64,000 nucleotides of DNA, taken from contig WTGI01000088.1 in assembly GCA_011523635.1 (NCBI GenBank), positions 1 through 64,000 on the forward strand. The letters are read 5' to 3'. The translations under genes were made by a program, and so were the position numbers. Positions 7,784 to 17,183 of this stretch are shown piece after piece (within the stretch, counting starts at the first letter, position 1; each line of letters starts with the position of its first letter). Below the pieces are notes generated by a model. The model searched no databases and had not been told where the DNA came from. It saw only the letters and a list, made by a program, of their open reading frames with translations. This stretch comes from Acidimicrobiia bacterium. GTDB lineage: Bacteria > Actinomycetota > Acidimicrobiia > Spongiisociales > Spongiisociaceae.

Positions 7784-10006
7784 GTGGCGCACTTGCTCGG
7801 CCGTCTCTGGGCGCTCCGCACCCTCATATCCACCCAGATGTACATCGGGATCGGATCCGTCGTCGCTCTGACCATCGCGGCCAGCTTCGTCGGTTGGGTC
7901 TCGTTCAACCGGGTCGGCGCCGCCCAGGCCAGGGTGGAGAACGAGAGCTTGCCCGAGATGGAAGCCGCTTTCCGGATGGCCGAGTACAGCCGGACCCTCG
8001 CCGCGGCAGCTCCCAGGCTGGTAGCCGCCCAACCGACCGAGGTCGACGCCATATCCGAGGAGATCAGCCAAGCCCAGCAGGGGTTCGAGGATCAGATCCT
8101 CCTCTTGCAAAGGCTGGCGAGAACCGAAGACCATCTCCGGACCTACATTCCCAACGCGCAAGCAGTCTTCTTCCAGTTGCTGTTCAACATCGACCGGATC
8201 CAGGGACAGCTCTCCCAGCATCACGCTCTTGTCCAGCGGGCGGAGGAGTTGAGGCTGCTGATCATCGACCTGCGCTCCCGACTCGACGACATAATCGTCC
8301 CCGCCATCGACGATCAGCTGTTCTACCAGCTGACGGGGTTTCGAGATCTGGGCGAACCGCCGGCCAGCCGGACCCTCTACCTGTCGGAGACCGAGTTCAA
8401 CCGGTACCGCCACCTTGCGGCGCTCAAGTCGGAGGCCACGCTGGCGACCCAACTCCTGTCCAGCGGCCTGAGCGTCTCGGACGCGGCCTACATCGAACCC
8501 CTCCAGGAGAGCTTCGAATCCACCTCCGGTCGCCTGGCGATCAGCCTGGGCGCCATAGAGGGGACCGATCTCCATGCCTCGCTGACCCCGCTCTTCGGTC
8601 AGCTGCTCAGTACGGCCACGACTGAGGGGGACGGCTTCGATCTCCTGATCGAGAAACTCAGGCTTGAGGAGAGCCAGGACGCCCTGTTGCTCCACACGAC
8701 CGAATTGGCCGCACAGCTGACCACGGAGGTCGATGGCCTGGTCACGTCCGCAAACCAAGCCGCTGATGCAGCCAATCAGGCCTCCGACAACGCCATCAAC
8801 ACGGGTCGCGCCCTGCTGGTGACGATCAGCATCCTCGGCGTGCTCGCAGCCTTCGCCATCAGCTACGGCTTCGTCGGCCGGGTCCTGCTCCGGCGTATCC
8901 ACATGCTCTCGGCGCGCATGCGCCAGATGGCCGACGGGGACCTCGAAGGCGAGGTCAACATCAAGGGCCGGGACGAGGTGGCGGACATGGCCGCCGCCCT
9001 GGAGGTCTTCCGCCGCCACGCGCTCGAGGTTCAGCGCCTGAACCTGGTCGAGAAGATGGCCGCGGAGCTGGTCGAGAAGAACAGCCAATTGGAAGAGGTC
9101 CTCTCCGAGCTGGAGCGAGCCCAGGACCAGATCGTGATGCAGGAGAAGCTGGCGGCTCTGGGCGAGGTGACCGCCGGGGTGGCACATGAGATCCGCAACC
9201 CGCTGAACTTCGTGAAGAACTTCTCGGAGGCCTCCGAGGAGTTGCTGGAGGAACTCGAGGAGATCCTCGAGGAGGACGACCTGGACGAGGACGAGATAGC
9301 CGAGATCGTCGAGGATCTGAACGACAACCTCGAACGGATCCGACGGCACAGCGAGCGGGCCAACCGGATCGTGCAGGACATGCTGATGATGGGCCGGGGC
9401 GGGGGAGAATGGCAGACCGTGGATCTGAACACGGTCTTCAACGAGCACGCCCAGCTGGCATACCACAGCGCCCGGGCGGTGGATCCCGACTTCCAGCTGA
9501 CCATCGAGCGTGACTTCGATCCCGCCGTGGGCGACATAGAGGCAATCCCGCAGGACTTGGGCCGGGTGTTCCTCAACATGGTCGGCAACTCCTGCCAGGC
9601 CACCGACTTCAAGCGGGTGTCGATCCAGGAAACACCTCGAGACGGCACGCCCTACATGCCCACCGTCTGGCTGAAGACCAAACGGGTCGGCGACCGGGCG
9701 CACGTCATTATTCGCGACAACGGGGACGGCATCCCTCCTGACGTGATCGACAAGATCTTCAACCCCTTCTTCACCACCAAGCCCACCGACAAGGGAACCG
9801 GCCTGGGCCTGGCGCTCTCGAGCGACATCGTGCGGACACACGGCGGTGCCATCTCGGTCGAATCGGAGGAGGGCGAGTACGCCCAGATGACGGTCGATCT
9901 ACCGCTCAGGCGGCCCGATGGAGCGGCCGAAGCCGATCAGGCGTACGCCGACCGGCTGGTCGACGAGGAGGATGATGATGACGACGACTACGACGAGGAC
10001 GAGTGA
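7784..10006 (+). CDS. Membrane sensor histidine kinase with HAMP domain
   Basis: The 740-residue protein starts at GTG with GGAGG at 7771. It has an N-terminal membrane helix (about 15-40), an extracellular helical sensor of roughly 290 residues, a second membrane helix (about 340-365), a HAMP domain ([23 protein letters not shown]) and a coiled coil. HisKA has the phospho-acceptor His468 in [12 protein letters not shown], interrupted by an acidic insert ([16 protein letters not shown]), and is followed by HATPase_c (N box [10 protein letters not shown]1 [14 protein letters not shown]2 GTGLGLALS). The C-terminal tail is almost pure Asp/Glu. It directly follows the binding lipoprotein, and its likely output is the receiver-phosphatase upstream. 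Confidence 0.95.
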   Translation: MAHLLGRLWALRTLISTQMYIGIGSVVALTIAASFVGWVSFNRVGAAQARVENESLPEMEAAFRMAEYSRTLAAAAPRLVAAQPTEVDAISEEISQAQQGFEDQILLLQRLARTEDHLRTYIPNAQAVFFQLLFNIDRIQGQLSQHHALVQRAEELRLLIIDLRSRLDDIIVPAIDDQLFYQLTGFRDLGEPPASRTLYLSETEFNRYRHLAALKSEATLATQLLSSGLSVSDAAYIEPLQESFESTSGRLAISLGAIEGTDLHASLTPLFGQLLSTATTEGDGFDLLIEKLRLEESQDALLLHTTELAAQLTTEVDGLVTSANQAADAANQASDNAINTGRALLVTISILGVLAAFAISYGFVGRVLLRRIHMLSARMRQMADGDLEGEVNIKGRDEVADMAAALEVFRRHALEVQRLNLVEKMAAELVEKNSQLEEVLSELERAQDQIVMQEKLAALGEVTAGVAHEIRNPLNFVKNFSEASEELLEELEEILEEDDLDEDEIAEIVEDLNDNLERIRRHSERANRIVQDMLMMGRGGGEWQTVDLNTVFNEHAQLAYHSARAVDPDFQLTIERDFDPAVGDIEAIPQDLGRVFLNMVGNSCQATDFKRVSIQETPRDGTPYMPTVWLKTKRVGDRAHVIIRDNGDGIPPDVIDKIFNPFFTTKPTDKGTGLGLALSSDIVRTHGGAISVESEEGEYAQMTVDLPLRRPDGAAEADQAYADRLVDEEDDDDDDYDEDE

Positions 10007-10018
10007 GGCAACCCCTCG

Positions 10019-10264
10019 TCAGTGATCCAGCGCGCGGAGCATGCCGAGGAAACCGCCGCCGAAGACGCCGAACAGGACACCCGGGAGCAGGGAGGTAGCT
10101 ATCGAGGTCTCCCAGCTCTGATCGGTCATCAGCCAGACGGCAACGGTGATGAATACGACCATCAGGGGTAGACCGACGATGGCGCCCTTCATGATGGCCA
10201 CACCGAAGGCCAGATCACTACCGGCATCGTGCGATCCGCCGCCTTCTCGAACCTCACCCGACAT
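10019..10264 (-). CDS. Small two-helix membrane protein, unrecognised
   Basis: The 81-residue protein has a short polar N-terminus and two hydrophobic segments (IVGLPLMVVFITVAVWLM and LLPGVLFGVFGGGFLGML), so it should span the membrane twice. The ATG at 10264 is preferred because GAGAGG lies just upstream. The longer open frame runs into a dispersed repeat and has no coding character there. It is convergent with the histidine kinase gene. Function is unknown. Confidence 0.65.
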   Translation of the reverse strand: MSGEVREGGGSHDAGSDLAFGVAIMKGAIVGLPLMVVFITVAVWLMTDQSWETSIATSLLPGVLFGVFGGGFLGMLRALDH

Positions 10265-10704
10265 CTGCACCTCTCGACCTGGGAAGAACAGGTAACCCGT
10301 TACGGGCCGCCACCATACCGCGGCCGGCCGCACCCCCGACTCTAGTGGTCCGTCTGTGAACCAGCCTGCGTGCTCCGGCAGCCATCGGCGCCCCTGCCTC
10401 GTGAAGCGGGCAGAACGGTTCACGACGACCAGATGACACTGTACAAGACAACTAAGATAAATACCGATTGGTGGATGCTTTCAATGGAAGAGTATGTGCT
10501 ACACTTGTCGTGTGTGAGGCCCGATCCTGTACCAACAGGTAATACCCGCCAAGTTATGGTGGCAGGCGATGACCTCGGTTGTCGCCCCTACCATTCGATG
10601 GTTTATTCCAAACGCTACCTGGCTATGCCCGTGGGTGCGACAGCCACCACCCACCGAGTTGGAGTTCGGGTCTGCGGCGGCTCGGCGAGATACGCCGATC
10701 TACC
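10265..10704. other. Intergenic region with repeat and AT-richer stretch
   Basis: The left part carries family A repeat copy 2. From about 10430 to 10660 base composition drops below that of the neighbouring genes, and no convincing reading frame is present: conceptual translations are short and unlike known proteins. It could be the remnant of a decayed gene or mobile element. I see no tRNA or recognised riboswitch. Confidence 0.4.
10342..10397. repeat. Family A dispersed repeat, copy 2 (partial)
   Basis: It starts CTAGTGGTCCGTCTG and matches the reverse-oriented right end of the complete element at 33400-33570 over about 55 bp, including the blocks GTGCTCCGGC and GCCATCGG. Just beyond it, GTGAACC (10355) and GGTTCAC (10416) form a local inverted repeat that may be the remains of a shorter hairpin form. 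Confidence 0.65.
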
Positions 10705-12177
10705 TCAGAGGAAACGGGCCAAGTGCTCGATTCCGGGGCGGATCGCCTCCCGATCGATGGCGGCGAACCCCATCTGGAAGTAGTGAGCCGGGCGGTCCGG
10801 CCCTAGGAAGCAGGATCGGCCCGGTTCGATCACCACACCGTCATCCAGCGCCTGCTCCGCCAAGGAGGCTGCGTCCAGATCCTCCGGGCCGGCCACCCAC
10901 AGGCTCATCCCGCCGTCGGTGCTCGGTACCGGCCACGGAAACAGGTCCTCCACCGCCTCGGTGATGGCCTGCCACTTGGACCTGAGCACCCGGCGGTGCC
11001 TTCTGATCACCCTTCCGTAATCGCCGACCTCCATCATCAGGGCGGTGGTGCGCTGGATGATCCCTGGAGGATGCCTGAGCATGTGATGTCGCAGGCGGCG
11101 CAGGTGGTCGATCAGGACGGGATCGGCCACCACGAATCCGAGTCTCAGCCCGGGTGCCAGGAACTTGGAGAAGCTCCCGACGTAGACGACCCGCCCCGCT
11201 GTGTCGAGGGCCTTGAGGGCCGGCGGCGGCCGTCGGGAGTAGCAGTACTCCGAGTCGTAATCGTCCTCCACGATCAGCGCACCGTCGCGAGCGGCCTGAG
11301 CGAGGAGCTTTCGTCGGCGGCCGATCGTCATGGTCACGTTGGTAGGGAATTGGCGACCCGGGGTAACGAACACCATGTCCAACCCCGACAGGCCTTCGGG
11401 AGCGATCACGCCGAGGGCGTCGACCGGTAACGGCACCAGCTTCGCCTCCTGCTTGAGGAAAATCCTCCGGGCGTCGGGATAGCCGGGATCCTCGATGCCC
11501 ACCGTGGATCCGGCTCCGATCAGCGCCTCCACGACCAGGTGGAGCCCGTGCTGGGTTCCCAGCGTCACGAGAATCTGGTCAGGCGCGGCCTGGATACCCC
11601 TGCCGGGAAGGATGATGCGCCGGATCTGCTCTACGAGGAGCGGGTCGTCCTGGTCGTCCAGGTTGTGGAGGCTGGTGCCTCGGTGTTCCTCGCGCAGCGC
11701 CGTGCGCATGGCCCTGGTCCACGAACCTATCGGGAATCCCTCCGGACCGGGCCCGACCACGAACGGATAGGGGTAGGAGCGCCAACCGGCCGGCCGGGTC
11801 CGTTCGTCATCGCCGTCAGCCAGGGCGCCCAGCCTCTCATCCCAGCGGACCCGGGGCGCAATGGACGATCCATCCCTATCCGGTCCACCGGCAGCGCCGT
11901 CACCGAGCCCCTCATTCACCACGTAACCAACCCGTTCGATCGGCTCGATGAACCCCTCCACCGCCAGCTCCCGGTAGGCCCGGTTGACGGTGTTACGGGA
12001 GACGTCGAGGTGGTCGGCCAGCACCCGCGACGAGGGGAGCATCGCACCCCCGCGCAACTCCCCCCTCTCGATCGCACTGGTCAGTCCGTCCTTGAGACGC
12101 CGGTAGCGCGGCTTCGTGTCATCGCTCAGGGAATGGGACAGGCGGGCAACCGTCGCGTAATGCTGCTCAGACGTCAT
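10705..12177 (-). CDS. MocR-type transcription regulator (GntR HTH plus aminotransferase-like domain)
   Basis: The 490-residue protein has an N-terminal GntR winged helix (about 20-95; GAMLPSSRVLADHLDVSRNT) fused to a fold-type I aminotransferase domain. The PLP-binding lysine is Lys338 in YVGSFSKFLAPG. MocR proteins such as PdxR, GabR and TauR use PLP or a PLP-amine adduct as effector. It is divergent from, and 66 bp away from, a class III aminotransferase gene followed by alanine dehydrogenase. The same arrangement is known for TauR with taurine-pyruvate aminotransferase and ald. It probably controls that operon; the effector amine is unknown. Confidence 0.93.
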   Translation of the reverse strand: MTSEQHYATVARLSHSLSDDTKPRYRRLKDGLTSAIERGELRGGAMLPSSRVLADHLDVSRNTVNRAYRELAVEGFIEPIERVGYVVNEGLGDGAAGGPDRDGSSIAPRVRWDERLGALADGDDERTRPAGWRSYPYPFVVGPGPEGFPIGSWTRAMRTALREEHRGTSLHNLDDQDDPLLVEQIRRIILPGRGIQAAPDQILVTLGTQHGLHLVVEALIGAGSTVGIEDPGYPDARRIFLKQEAKLVPLPVDALGVIAPEGLSGLDMVFVTPGRQFPTNVTMTIGRRRKLLAQAARDGALIVEDDYDSEYCYSRRPPPALKALDTAGRVVYVGSFSKFLAPGLRLGFVVADPVLIDHLRRLRHHMLRHPPGIIQRTTALMMEVGDYGRVIRRHRRVLRSKWQAITEAVEDLFPWPVPSTDGGMSLWVAGPEDLDAASLAEQALDDGVVIEPGRSCFLGPDRPAHYFQMGFAAIDREAIRPGIEHLARFL

Positions 12178-12243
12178 CGTTCACCGCCCAGCCGATCGGC
12201 ATTATCACTCTACCCATGCCCGGCGGACAGGTAGACTTCCGGT
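12178..12243. promoter_or_regulatory. Divergent promoter region of MocR gene and aminotransferase operon
   Basis: This 66-bp spacer separates the two divergent starts and must carry both promoters and, by analogy with other MocR systems, the regulator binding site. TATCACTCTACCCAT is the least GC-rich part and could include a -10 element. GGACAGG before 12244 may act as ribosome binding site. No clear direct repeat operator is visible. Confidence 0.4.
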
Positions 12244-13572
12244 ATGACGAACCCGCCTGATCTCAGCCACCTCCTGCCGTCCTTCACCGGCGCCAAGTAC
12301 TGGCGCTCTGGAACCGTCCCGGTATTCGCCCGCGGCGAGGGGTGTTACCTCTGGGACCACGCGGGCAACAAGTACCTCGACACGCTGGCCGGGCTGTTCG
12401 TGGTTCAGATCGGGCACGGAAGAACCGACATCGCGAAGGCGATGAGCGAGCAAGCCGAGCAGCTCGCCTTCTTCCCCTCCTGGTCCGCCACCACTCCCAT
12501 CACTCTCGAGGCCGCCTCGTCGATCACCGACCTGGCGCCCGGCGATCTGGACTCGGTGTTCTTCGTCAGTTCGGGCTCCGAGGCGAATGAGTCAGCTATC
12601 AAGTTCGCCCGCCAGTACCACCGGGCCAATGGAGAGCCCACCAAGACCGGCGTGATCGCCCGGATGGACGCCTATCACGGCACCAGCATGGGCGCGCTCT
12701 CGGCCACCGGTCTGAAACCCATCAGAGATCCCTTCCTGCCACTCCTGCCGGGCTTCAGCCATGTGCCCAACACGCTCGGCTTCTCGGATGGGGTTGAAGC
12801 CGCCCGGGTGGTCGAGGAGGAGATCCTGCGCCGGGGGCCCGAGCAGGTGGGCATGGTCATTGCCGAACCGGTCCAGAACGGGGGCGGGTCCCTCGTTCCT
12901 CAGGTGGGTTACTGGCGCGAGCTGCGCCGCATCTGTGACCGGTACGGCGTCCTGCTGGTCGCCGACGAGGTGATCTGCGGGTTCGGGCGGCTGGGCGCCT
13001 GGTTCGGATCGGAGGTCGTGGACGCAGAACCCGACATGATCACGTTCGCGAAGGGCGCCACCTCCGGCTACGCGCCCATCGGCGGCCTTCTGGTGAGACG
13101 GCCGCTGGTCGAGAAAGTCCTGGACTCGGCGGCCGGGAGCTTCCTCCACGGCGCAACCTGGGGTGGTCATCCGGTGGTCATGGCAGCCGCGGTGTCCAAC
13201 CTCACCGCCATGCGGGAAGAGAGGGTGATCGAGAACGTCACCCGCCATGCATCGCTCTTCGAGGAGCGCCTTCACGATCTGGAGGGAACGCACGATGCGG
13301 TGATGGACGTCCGCGGAACCGGCTACCTGTACGCACTCGCACTCGGGCATAGCCGCGAGGAAGGACGGGAATACTCCGAAGAGGAGGCCAAGCGCGCCGT
13401 CTACGAGGTTCTACCCCCGTTGGCCCTCGAAGCCGGCCTGCACCTCCGGGTTGACGACCGGGGCGGCGCCAAGATCATGCTCTCTCCCCCACTTGTCGCC
13501 ACCACCACCGAGTTGGACGAGATAACCCAGGGCGTGTCGCAGGTCCTGGATCGGCTCGCCGCCAGCTTCTAG
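12244..13572 (+). CDS. Class III (omega) PLP-dependent aminotransferase
   Basis: The 442-residue protein is a full-length class III aminotransferase. It shows the small-domain motif GEGCYLWDHAGNKYLDTLAG, the cofactor-phosphate segment SGSEANESAIKFAR, the Asp/Gln stretch LLVADEVICGFGR and the PLP lysine Lys270 in TFAKGATSGYAP. Such enzymes move an amino group from an omega-amine or amino acid to pyruvate or 2-oxoglutarate. Alanine dehydrogenase follows 29 bp downstream and would regenerate pyruvate from the alanine formed, so a pyruvate-dependent enzyme (taurine, beta-alanine or putrescine type) is the best guess. The sequence does not decide the amine donor. Confidence 0.92.
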   Translation: MTNPPDLSHLLPSFTGAKYWRSGTVPVFARGEGCYLWDHAGNKYLDTLAGLFVVQIGHGRTDIAKAMSEQAEQLAFFPSWSATTPITLEAASSITDLAPGDLDSVFFVSSGSEANESAIKFARQYHRANGEPTKTGVIARMDAYHGTSMGALSATGLKPIRDPFLPLLPGFSHVPNTLGFSDGVEAARVVEEEILRRGPEQVGMVIAEPVQNGGGSLVPQVGYWRELRRICDRYGVLLVADEVICGFGRLGAWFGSEVVDAEPDMITFAKGATSGYAPIGGLLVRRPLVEKVLDSAAGSFLHGATWGGHPVVMAAAVSNLTAMREERVIENVTRHASLFEERLHDLEGTHDAVMDVRGTGYLYALALGHSREEGREYSEEEAKRAVYEVLPPLALEAGLHLRVDDRGGAKIMLSPPLVATTTELDEITQGVSQVLDRLAASF

Positions 13573-13601
13573 CGGGTCCGGCACGACCATGGAGGGATCG
13601 C

Positions 13602-14687
13602 GTGAGGATCGGGATACCCACCGAAACCAAGCCGGATGAGTCCCGAGTAGCTCTCACGCCGGCCGGCGTGGAAGCCCTGACCCGGTCCGGCCATCAGGTC
13701 CTGGTTCAGGAGAACGCCGGGATGGGTTCCTACATTTCCGATGACGACTACGCCAGAGCGGGTGCGTCCATCGTCGGCACCGCTACCGATGTCTGGTCGA
13801 GCGCCGACCTGATCGTCAAGGTCAAGGAACCTCAGGAGGAGGAGCTGCCCCACCTCTCCCACGACCAGATCCTGTTCACGTACCTCCATCTGGCCGCCTA
13901 TCCCAAAGTCGCCTCGGCACTCTGCCGGGCAGGCACCACCTCGGTGGCCTACGAGACGGTGAGACTCCCCAGCGGCGACCTACCCCTGCTGGCGCCGATG
14001 TCGGAGATAGCGGGGCGCATGGCCACCCAGGTCGGGGCCCGGTTTCTCGAGAAGTCGGGTGGAGGCCGTGGTGTACTCCTTGGCGGGGTTCCCGGCGTCG
14101 CGCCGGCCGAGGTGGTTGTGATCGGCGGTGGAATGGCCGGCGCCAATGCGCTCCGGGTGGCGGTGGGGATGGGCGCCAACATCAAGGTCTTCGACCTGAA
14201 CCCGGCGCGCCTGCGCGAGATCGACAACCTGTACCGCCGGGAGGTGACGACCTTGATGGCCAATCGAGCCGATGTTCGGGCCGCGGTGCTGCGTGCGGAT
14301 CTGGTCATCGGGGCGGTCCTGTTACCCGGCGCCCGCGCTCCGCGCGTCCTGACCGCCGAGGATGTCAGGGACATGAAGCCGGGCTCCGTGGTGGTCGACA
14401 TCGCGATCGACCAGGGAGGATGCTTCGAGACCTCACGGGAGACGAGGCACTCCGATCCCACGTACATGATCGACGAGGTGGTGCACTATGCGGTCGGCAA
14501 CATCCCGGGCGCGGTGCCCCGCACCGCTACCTTCGCATTGGCCAACTCCACCATCCCGTACGTCCTCCTGCTGGCCGATCATGGAGTCGACGCCGCCATC
14601 GAGCGACGTCCCGAGCTGGCAGAGGGCCTCAACACCCGGAGCGGCTCCATCACCAACGAGGCGGTGAGGAACGCGCTCGGTGGCTGA
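13602..14687 (+). CDS. ald: Alanine dehydrogenase
   Basis: The 361-residue enzyme converts L-alanine to pyruvate and ammonia with NAD. It has the N-terminal AlaDh/PNT domain (MRIGIPTETKPDESRVALTPAG, with the pyruvate-site Arg15 and a Lys near residue 74 in KVKEP) and a Rossmann NAD site (VVVIGGGMAGANALRVAVGMGA). The catalytic-loop segment HLAAYP contains the active-site His, and SMSEIAGR/IDQGG-type motifs are present. The GTG start directly precedes the conserved first strand. With the aminotransferase upstream it forms a deamination cycle releasing ammonia; with the flavoenzyme downstream (12-bp gap) it is probably in one transcript. Confidence 0.95.
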   Translation: MRIGIPTETKPDESRVALTPAGVEALTRSGHQVLVQENAGMGSYISDDDYARAGASIVGTATDVWSSADLIVKVKEPQEEELPHLSHDQILFTYLHLAAYPKVASALCRAGTTSVAYETVRLPSGDLPLLAPMSEIAGRMATQVGARFLEKSGGGRGVLLGGVPGVAPAEVVVIGGGMAGANALRVAVGMGANIKVFDLNPARLREIDNLYRREVTTLMANRADVRAAVLRADLVIGAVLLPGARAPRVLTAEDVRDMKPGSVVVDIAIDQGGCFETSRETRHSDPTYMIDEVVHYAVGNIPGAVPRTATFALANSTIPYVLLLADHGVDAAIERRPELAEGLNTRSGSITNEAVRNALGG

Positions 14688-14699
14688 ATACGAGGGCCG

Positions 14700-17183
14700 A
14701 TGACGGATCCCGGCCACCCCGCAGCCGCGCCGCCACCGGATAGCCCGTCCGGCGGAGCGCTCCCCGACCGGGTCCAGGTGGTAGTGGTCGGTGGCGGGAT
14801 CGTCGGGTGCTCGATCGCCTATCACCTGGCAAGGCGGGGCATCACCGACGTGTTGCTCCTGGAGCAGAACACCCTGACCGGGGGGACCACCTGGCACGCG
14901 GCCGGGCTGGTAAGCCAGCTCAAGTCCAGCCACAGCCTGACCAGACTGGCGACGTACACCGCCCGCCTCTTCGAAGAACTAGAGGACGAGACCGGCCAGT
15001 CCACCGGATACCGCACCACCGGATCGATCTCGGTGGCCTCGGACGAGGAGCGGTGGGAGGAGATCCTGCGCGGCATGTCGATGGCCAGGACGGCCGGCGT
15101 GGAAATGGAGGTGATCGACCCCGAGCGGGCGCGGGAGTTGTGGCCTCTGCTGCGCATCGACGATCTGGTGGGCACGGTCTACATACCCGGGGACGGCCAG
15201 ACCAGCCCGGTGGACACCACGATGGCGCTGGCCAAGGGCGCCAGGGACCGGGGGGTCACGATCCGCGAGGGCATCGCGGTGGAGCGGGTGCGGGTGGAGA
15301 ACGAGGCGGCGGTCGGGGTCGAGACCGAGGCGGGCTACGTGGAGGCGGAGACGGTGGTCCTGGCCTGCGGTATCTGGACCCGCCAGCTGGCGGCATCCGC
15401 AGGCGTGAACGTGCCGCTCCATGCGTGCGAGCACTTCTACGTGGTGACCGAACCGCTCGACGGGATGCTGCCGGGGATGCCCACGCTGCGCGACCCGACC
15501 AACTACACCTACTTCAAGGAAGAGACCGGAAAGCTGATGGCCGGGTTCTTCGAGCCGAGGGCCAAGACCTGGAAGTACGAGGTCCCACGGGACTTCACCT
15601 TCGGCACCCTTCCGGACGACTGGGACCACATCGGGCCGATCTTCGAGAGGTCCATCCACCGCATCCCGGCCCTGGCCGAGTGCGGGATCCAACTCTTCCT
15701 CAACGGACCCGAGGCCTTCACACCCGACGGCGTCTACTACCTGGGTGAGTCTCCGGAGGTGGACAGCCTCTACGTCGCCGCCGGGTTCAATTCGGTCGGA
15801 ATCCAGTCGGCCGGTGGGGCGGGCTGGGTGCTGGCGGACTGGATCGCCGAGCGGCACCCTCCGATGGACCTGGCGGCGGTGGACCTCCGCCGGGCCTTCC
15901 CGTTCCAGGGCGGCAAGGCTTACCTGGAGGACCGCATCTCGGAGAGCCTCGGGCTGCTCTACGCCATGCACTGGCCCTTCCGCCAGTTCGAGTCGGCCCG
16001 CGACGTGTTCCGGTCGGTCCTCCACGACCGCCTGGACGACCTGGGCGCCGTCTTCGGGGAGGTGGCCGGATGGGAACGACCCAACTGGTTCGCCATCGGT
16101 GATATGGAACGTGAGTACCGGTACTCGTACGGCAAGCAGAACTGGTATTCGGCCTCCGCCCCCGAGTGCGCGGCCACCCGCAGGAGGGTGGCGCTGTACG
16201 ACCAGTCCTCCTTCGCGAAGTTCCGTGTCGAGGGACCTGGCGCCCTGGCCGTCCTGAACCGCATCGGAGGCGCGGACGTGGACACGCCGATCGGAAAGGT
16301 CGTCTACACGCAGTGGCTCAACGACCGGGGCGGCATCGAGGCGGATCTCACCGTTACCCGCACCGGTCGGGAGGAGTTCATGGTGGTGACGGGCGCCGCG
16401 GTGGCCAACCGGGACTACCACACCCTGCGACGGGCGCTGCGGGGCCATGACGCCGACCTGGCCGACATCACGATGGAACTACCCACCATCGGGGTCATGG
16501 GGCCGCGGTCCCGAGCCCTGCTGAGCGCCCTGACCGACACCCCGCTCGACAACGCATCCTTCCCGTTCGGATGGTCACGGGAGATGACAATGACCGGCAT
16601 ACCCGTACGGGCGCTGCGGGTCAGCTACGTCGGCGAGCTGGGCTGGGAGCTCTACGTCGCCCGCGAAGCGGCCGTAGACCTGTTCGACGCGGTGATGGAG
16701 GAGGGAAGGGCACACGGCATCCATCCGGCCGGATACCACACGATGAACACGCTACGGCTGGAAGCGGGCTACCGGCACTGGGGCCACGACATCACCGACG
16801 AGGACACCCCGCTGGAGGCCGGGCTCGGCTTCGCGGTGGCATGGGACAAGGAAGGCGGATTCCTCGGGCGTCAAGCCCTCCTCGCCCAACGGGCCGCCAC
16901 CCCGTTGCCAAAGCGGCTCGTCCAGTTCAAGCTGGAGGACCCGGAGGCCATCGCGTACCACGACGAGCCGATCCACCGCGACGGTGTCCTGGTGGGCCGC
17001 ACCACCTCCGGCATGTACGGACACACCTTCGGCGCTTGCCTGGCCATGGGATACGTACTCCGCGATGAAGGCGTGACCCGCGAGTGGATCGAGTCGGGAA
17101 CATGGGACATCGAGCTGGCCGGAGTCCGCATCCCCGCCACCGCCCAGTTGAGGCCGTTCTATTCCGCCCGAACCCGCACCTGA
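14700..17183 (+). CDS. FAD-dependent dimethylglycine/sarcosine dehydrogenase-like protein with GcvT domain
   Basis: The 827-residue protein has the layout of dimethylglycine and sarcosine dehydrogenases. A DAO flavin domain (about 20-390) has the dinucleotide motif VVVVGGGIVGCSIAYHLARRG and the likely covalent-FAD histidine in GGTTWHAAGL. A short FAO_M linker follows, then a GcvT-like folate-binding domain (about 450-810), including LEAGYRHWGHDITDEDTPLEAGLGF. It would oxidatively demethylate an N-methyl amino acid, passing the one-carbon unit to tetrahydrofolate. It is last in the aminotransferase-ald operon. The actual N-methyl substrate cannot be told from sequence. Confidence 0.9.
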   Translation: MTDPGHPAAAPPPDSPSGGALPDRVQVVVVGGGIVGCSIAYHLARRGITDVLLLEQNTLTGGTTWHAAGLVSQLKSSHSLTRLATYTARLFEELEDETGQSTGYRTTGSISVASDEERWEEILRGMSMARTAGVEMEVIDPERARELWPLLRIDDLVGTVYIPGDGQTSPVDTTMALAKGARDRGVTIREGIAVERVRVENEAAVGVETEAGYVEAETVVLACGIWTRQLAASAGVNVPLHACEHFYVVTEPLDGMLPGMPTLRDPTNYTYFKEETGKLMAGFFEPRAKTWKYEVPRDFTFGTLPDDWDHIGPIFERSIHRIPALAECGIQLFLNGPEAFTPDGVYYLGESPEVDSLYVAAGFNSVGIQSAGGAGWVLADWIAERHPPMDLAAVDLRRAFPFQGGKAYLEDRISESLGLLYAMHWPFRQFESARDVFRSVLHDRLDDLGAVFGEVAGWERPNWFAIGDMEREYRYSYGKQNWYSASAPECAATRRRVALYDQSSFAKFRVEGPGALAVLNRIGGADVDTPIGKVVYTQWLNDRGGIEADLTVTRTGREEFMVVTGAAVANRDYHTLRRALRGHDADLADITMELPTIGVMGPRSRALLSALTDTPLDNASFPFGWSREMTMTGIPVRALRVSYVGELGWELYVAREAAVDLFDAVMEEGRAHGIHPAGYHTMNTLRLEAGYRHWGHDITDEDTPLEAGLGFAVAWDKEGGFLGRQALLAQRAATPLPKRLVQFKLEDPEAIAYHDEPIHRDGVLVGRTTSGMYGHTFGACLAMGYVLRDEGVTREWIESGTWDIELAGVRIPATAQLRPFYSARTRT

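Noticed and set aside
7778-9841. 687-residue open frame on the minus strand
   Set aside because: It is the antisense shadow of the histidine kinase gene, whose domains and motifs are complete on the plus strand; the antisense product matches nothing.
10265-10423. N-terminal extension of the small membrane protein gene at 10019
   Set aside because: The extension is translated from a family A repeat, while the ATG at 10264 has a ribosome binding site and starts the plausible protein.
14979-16448. 489-residue minus-strand open frame
   Set aside because: Shadow of the DMGDH-like gene, with low-complexity His/Arg/Gly content and no domain.
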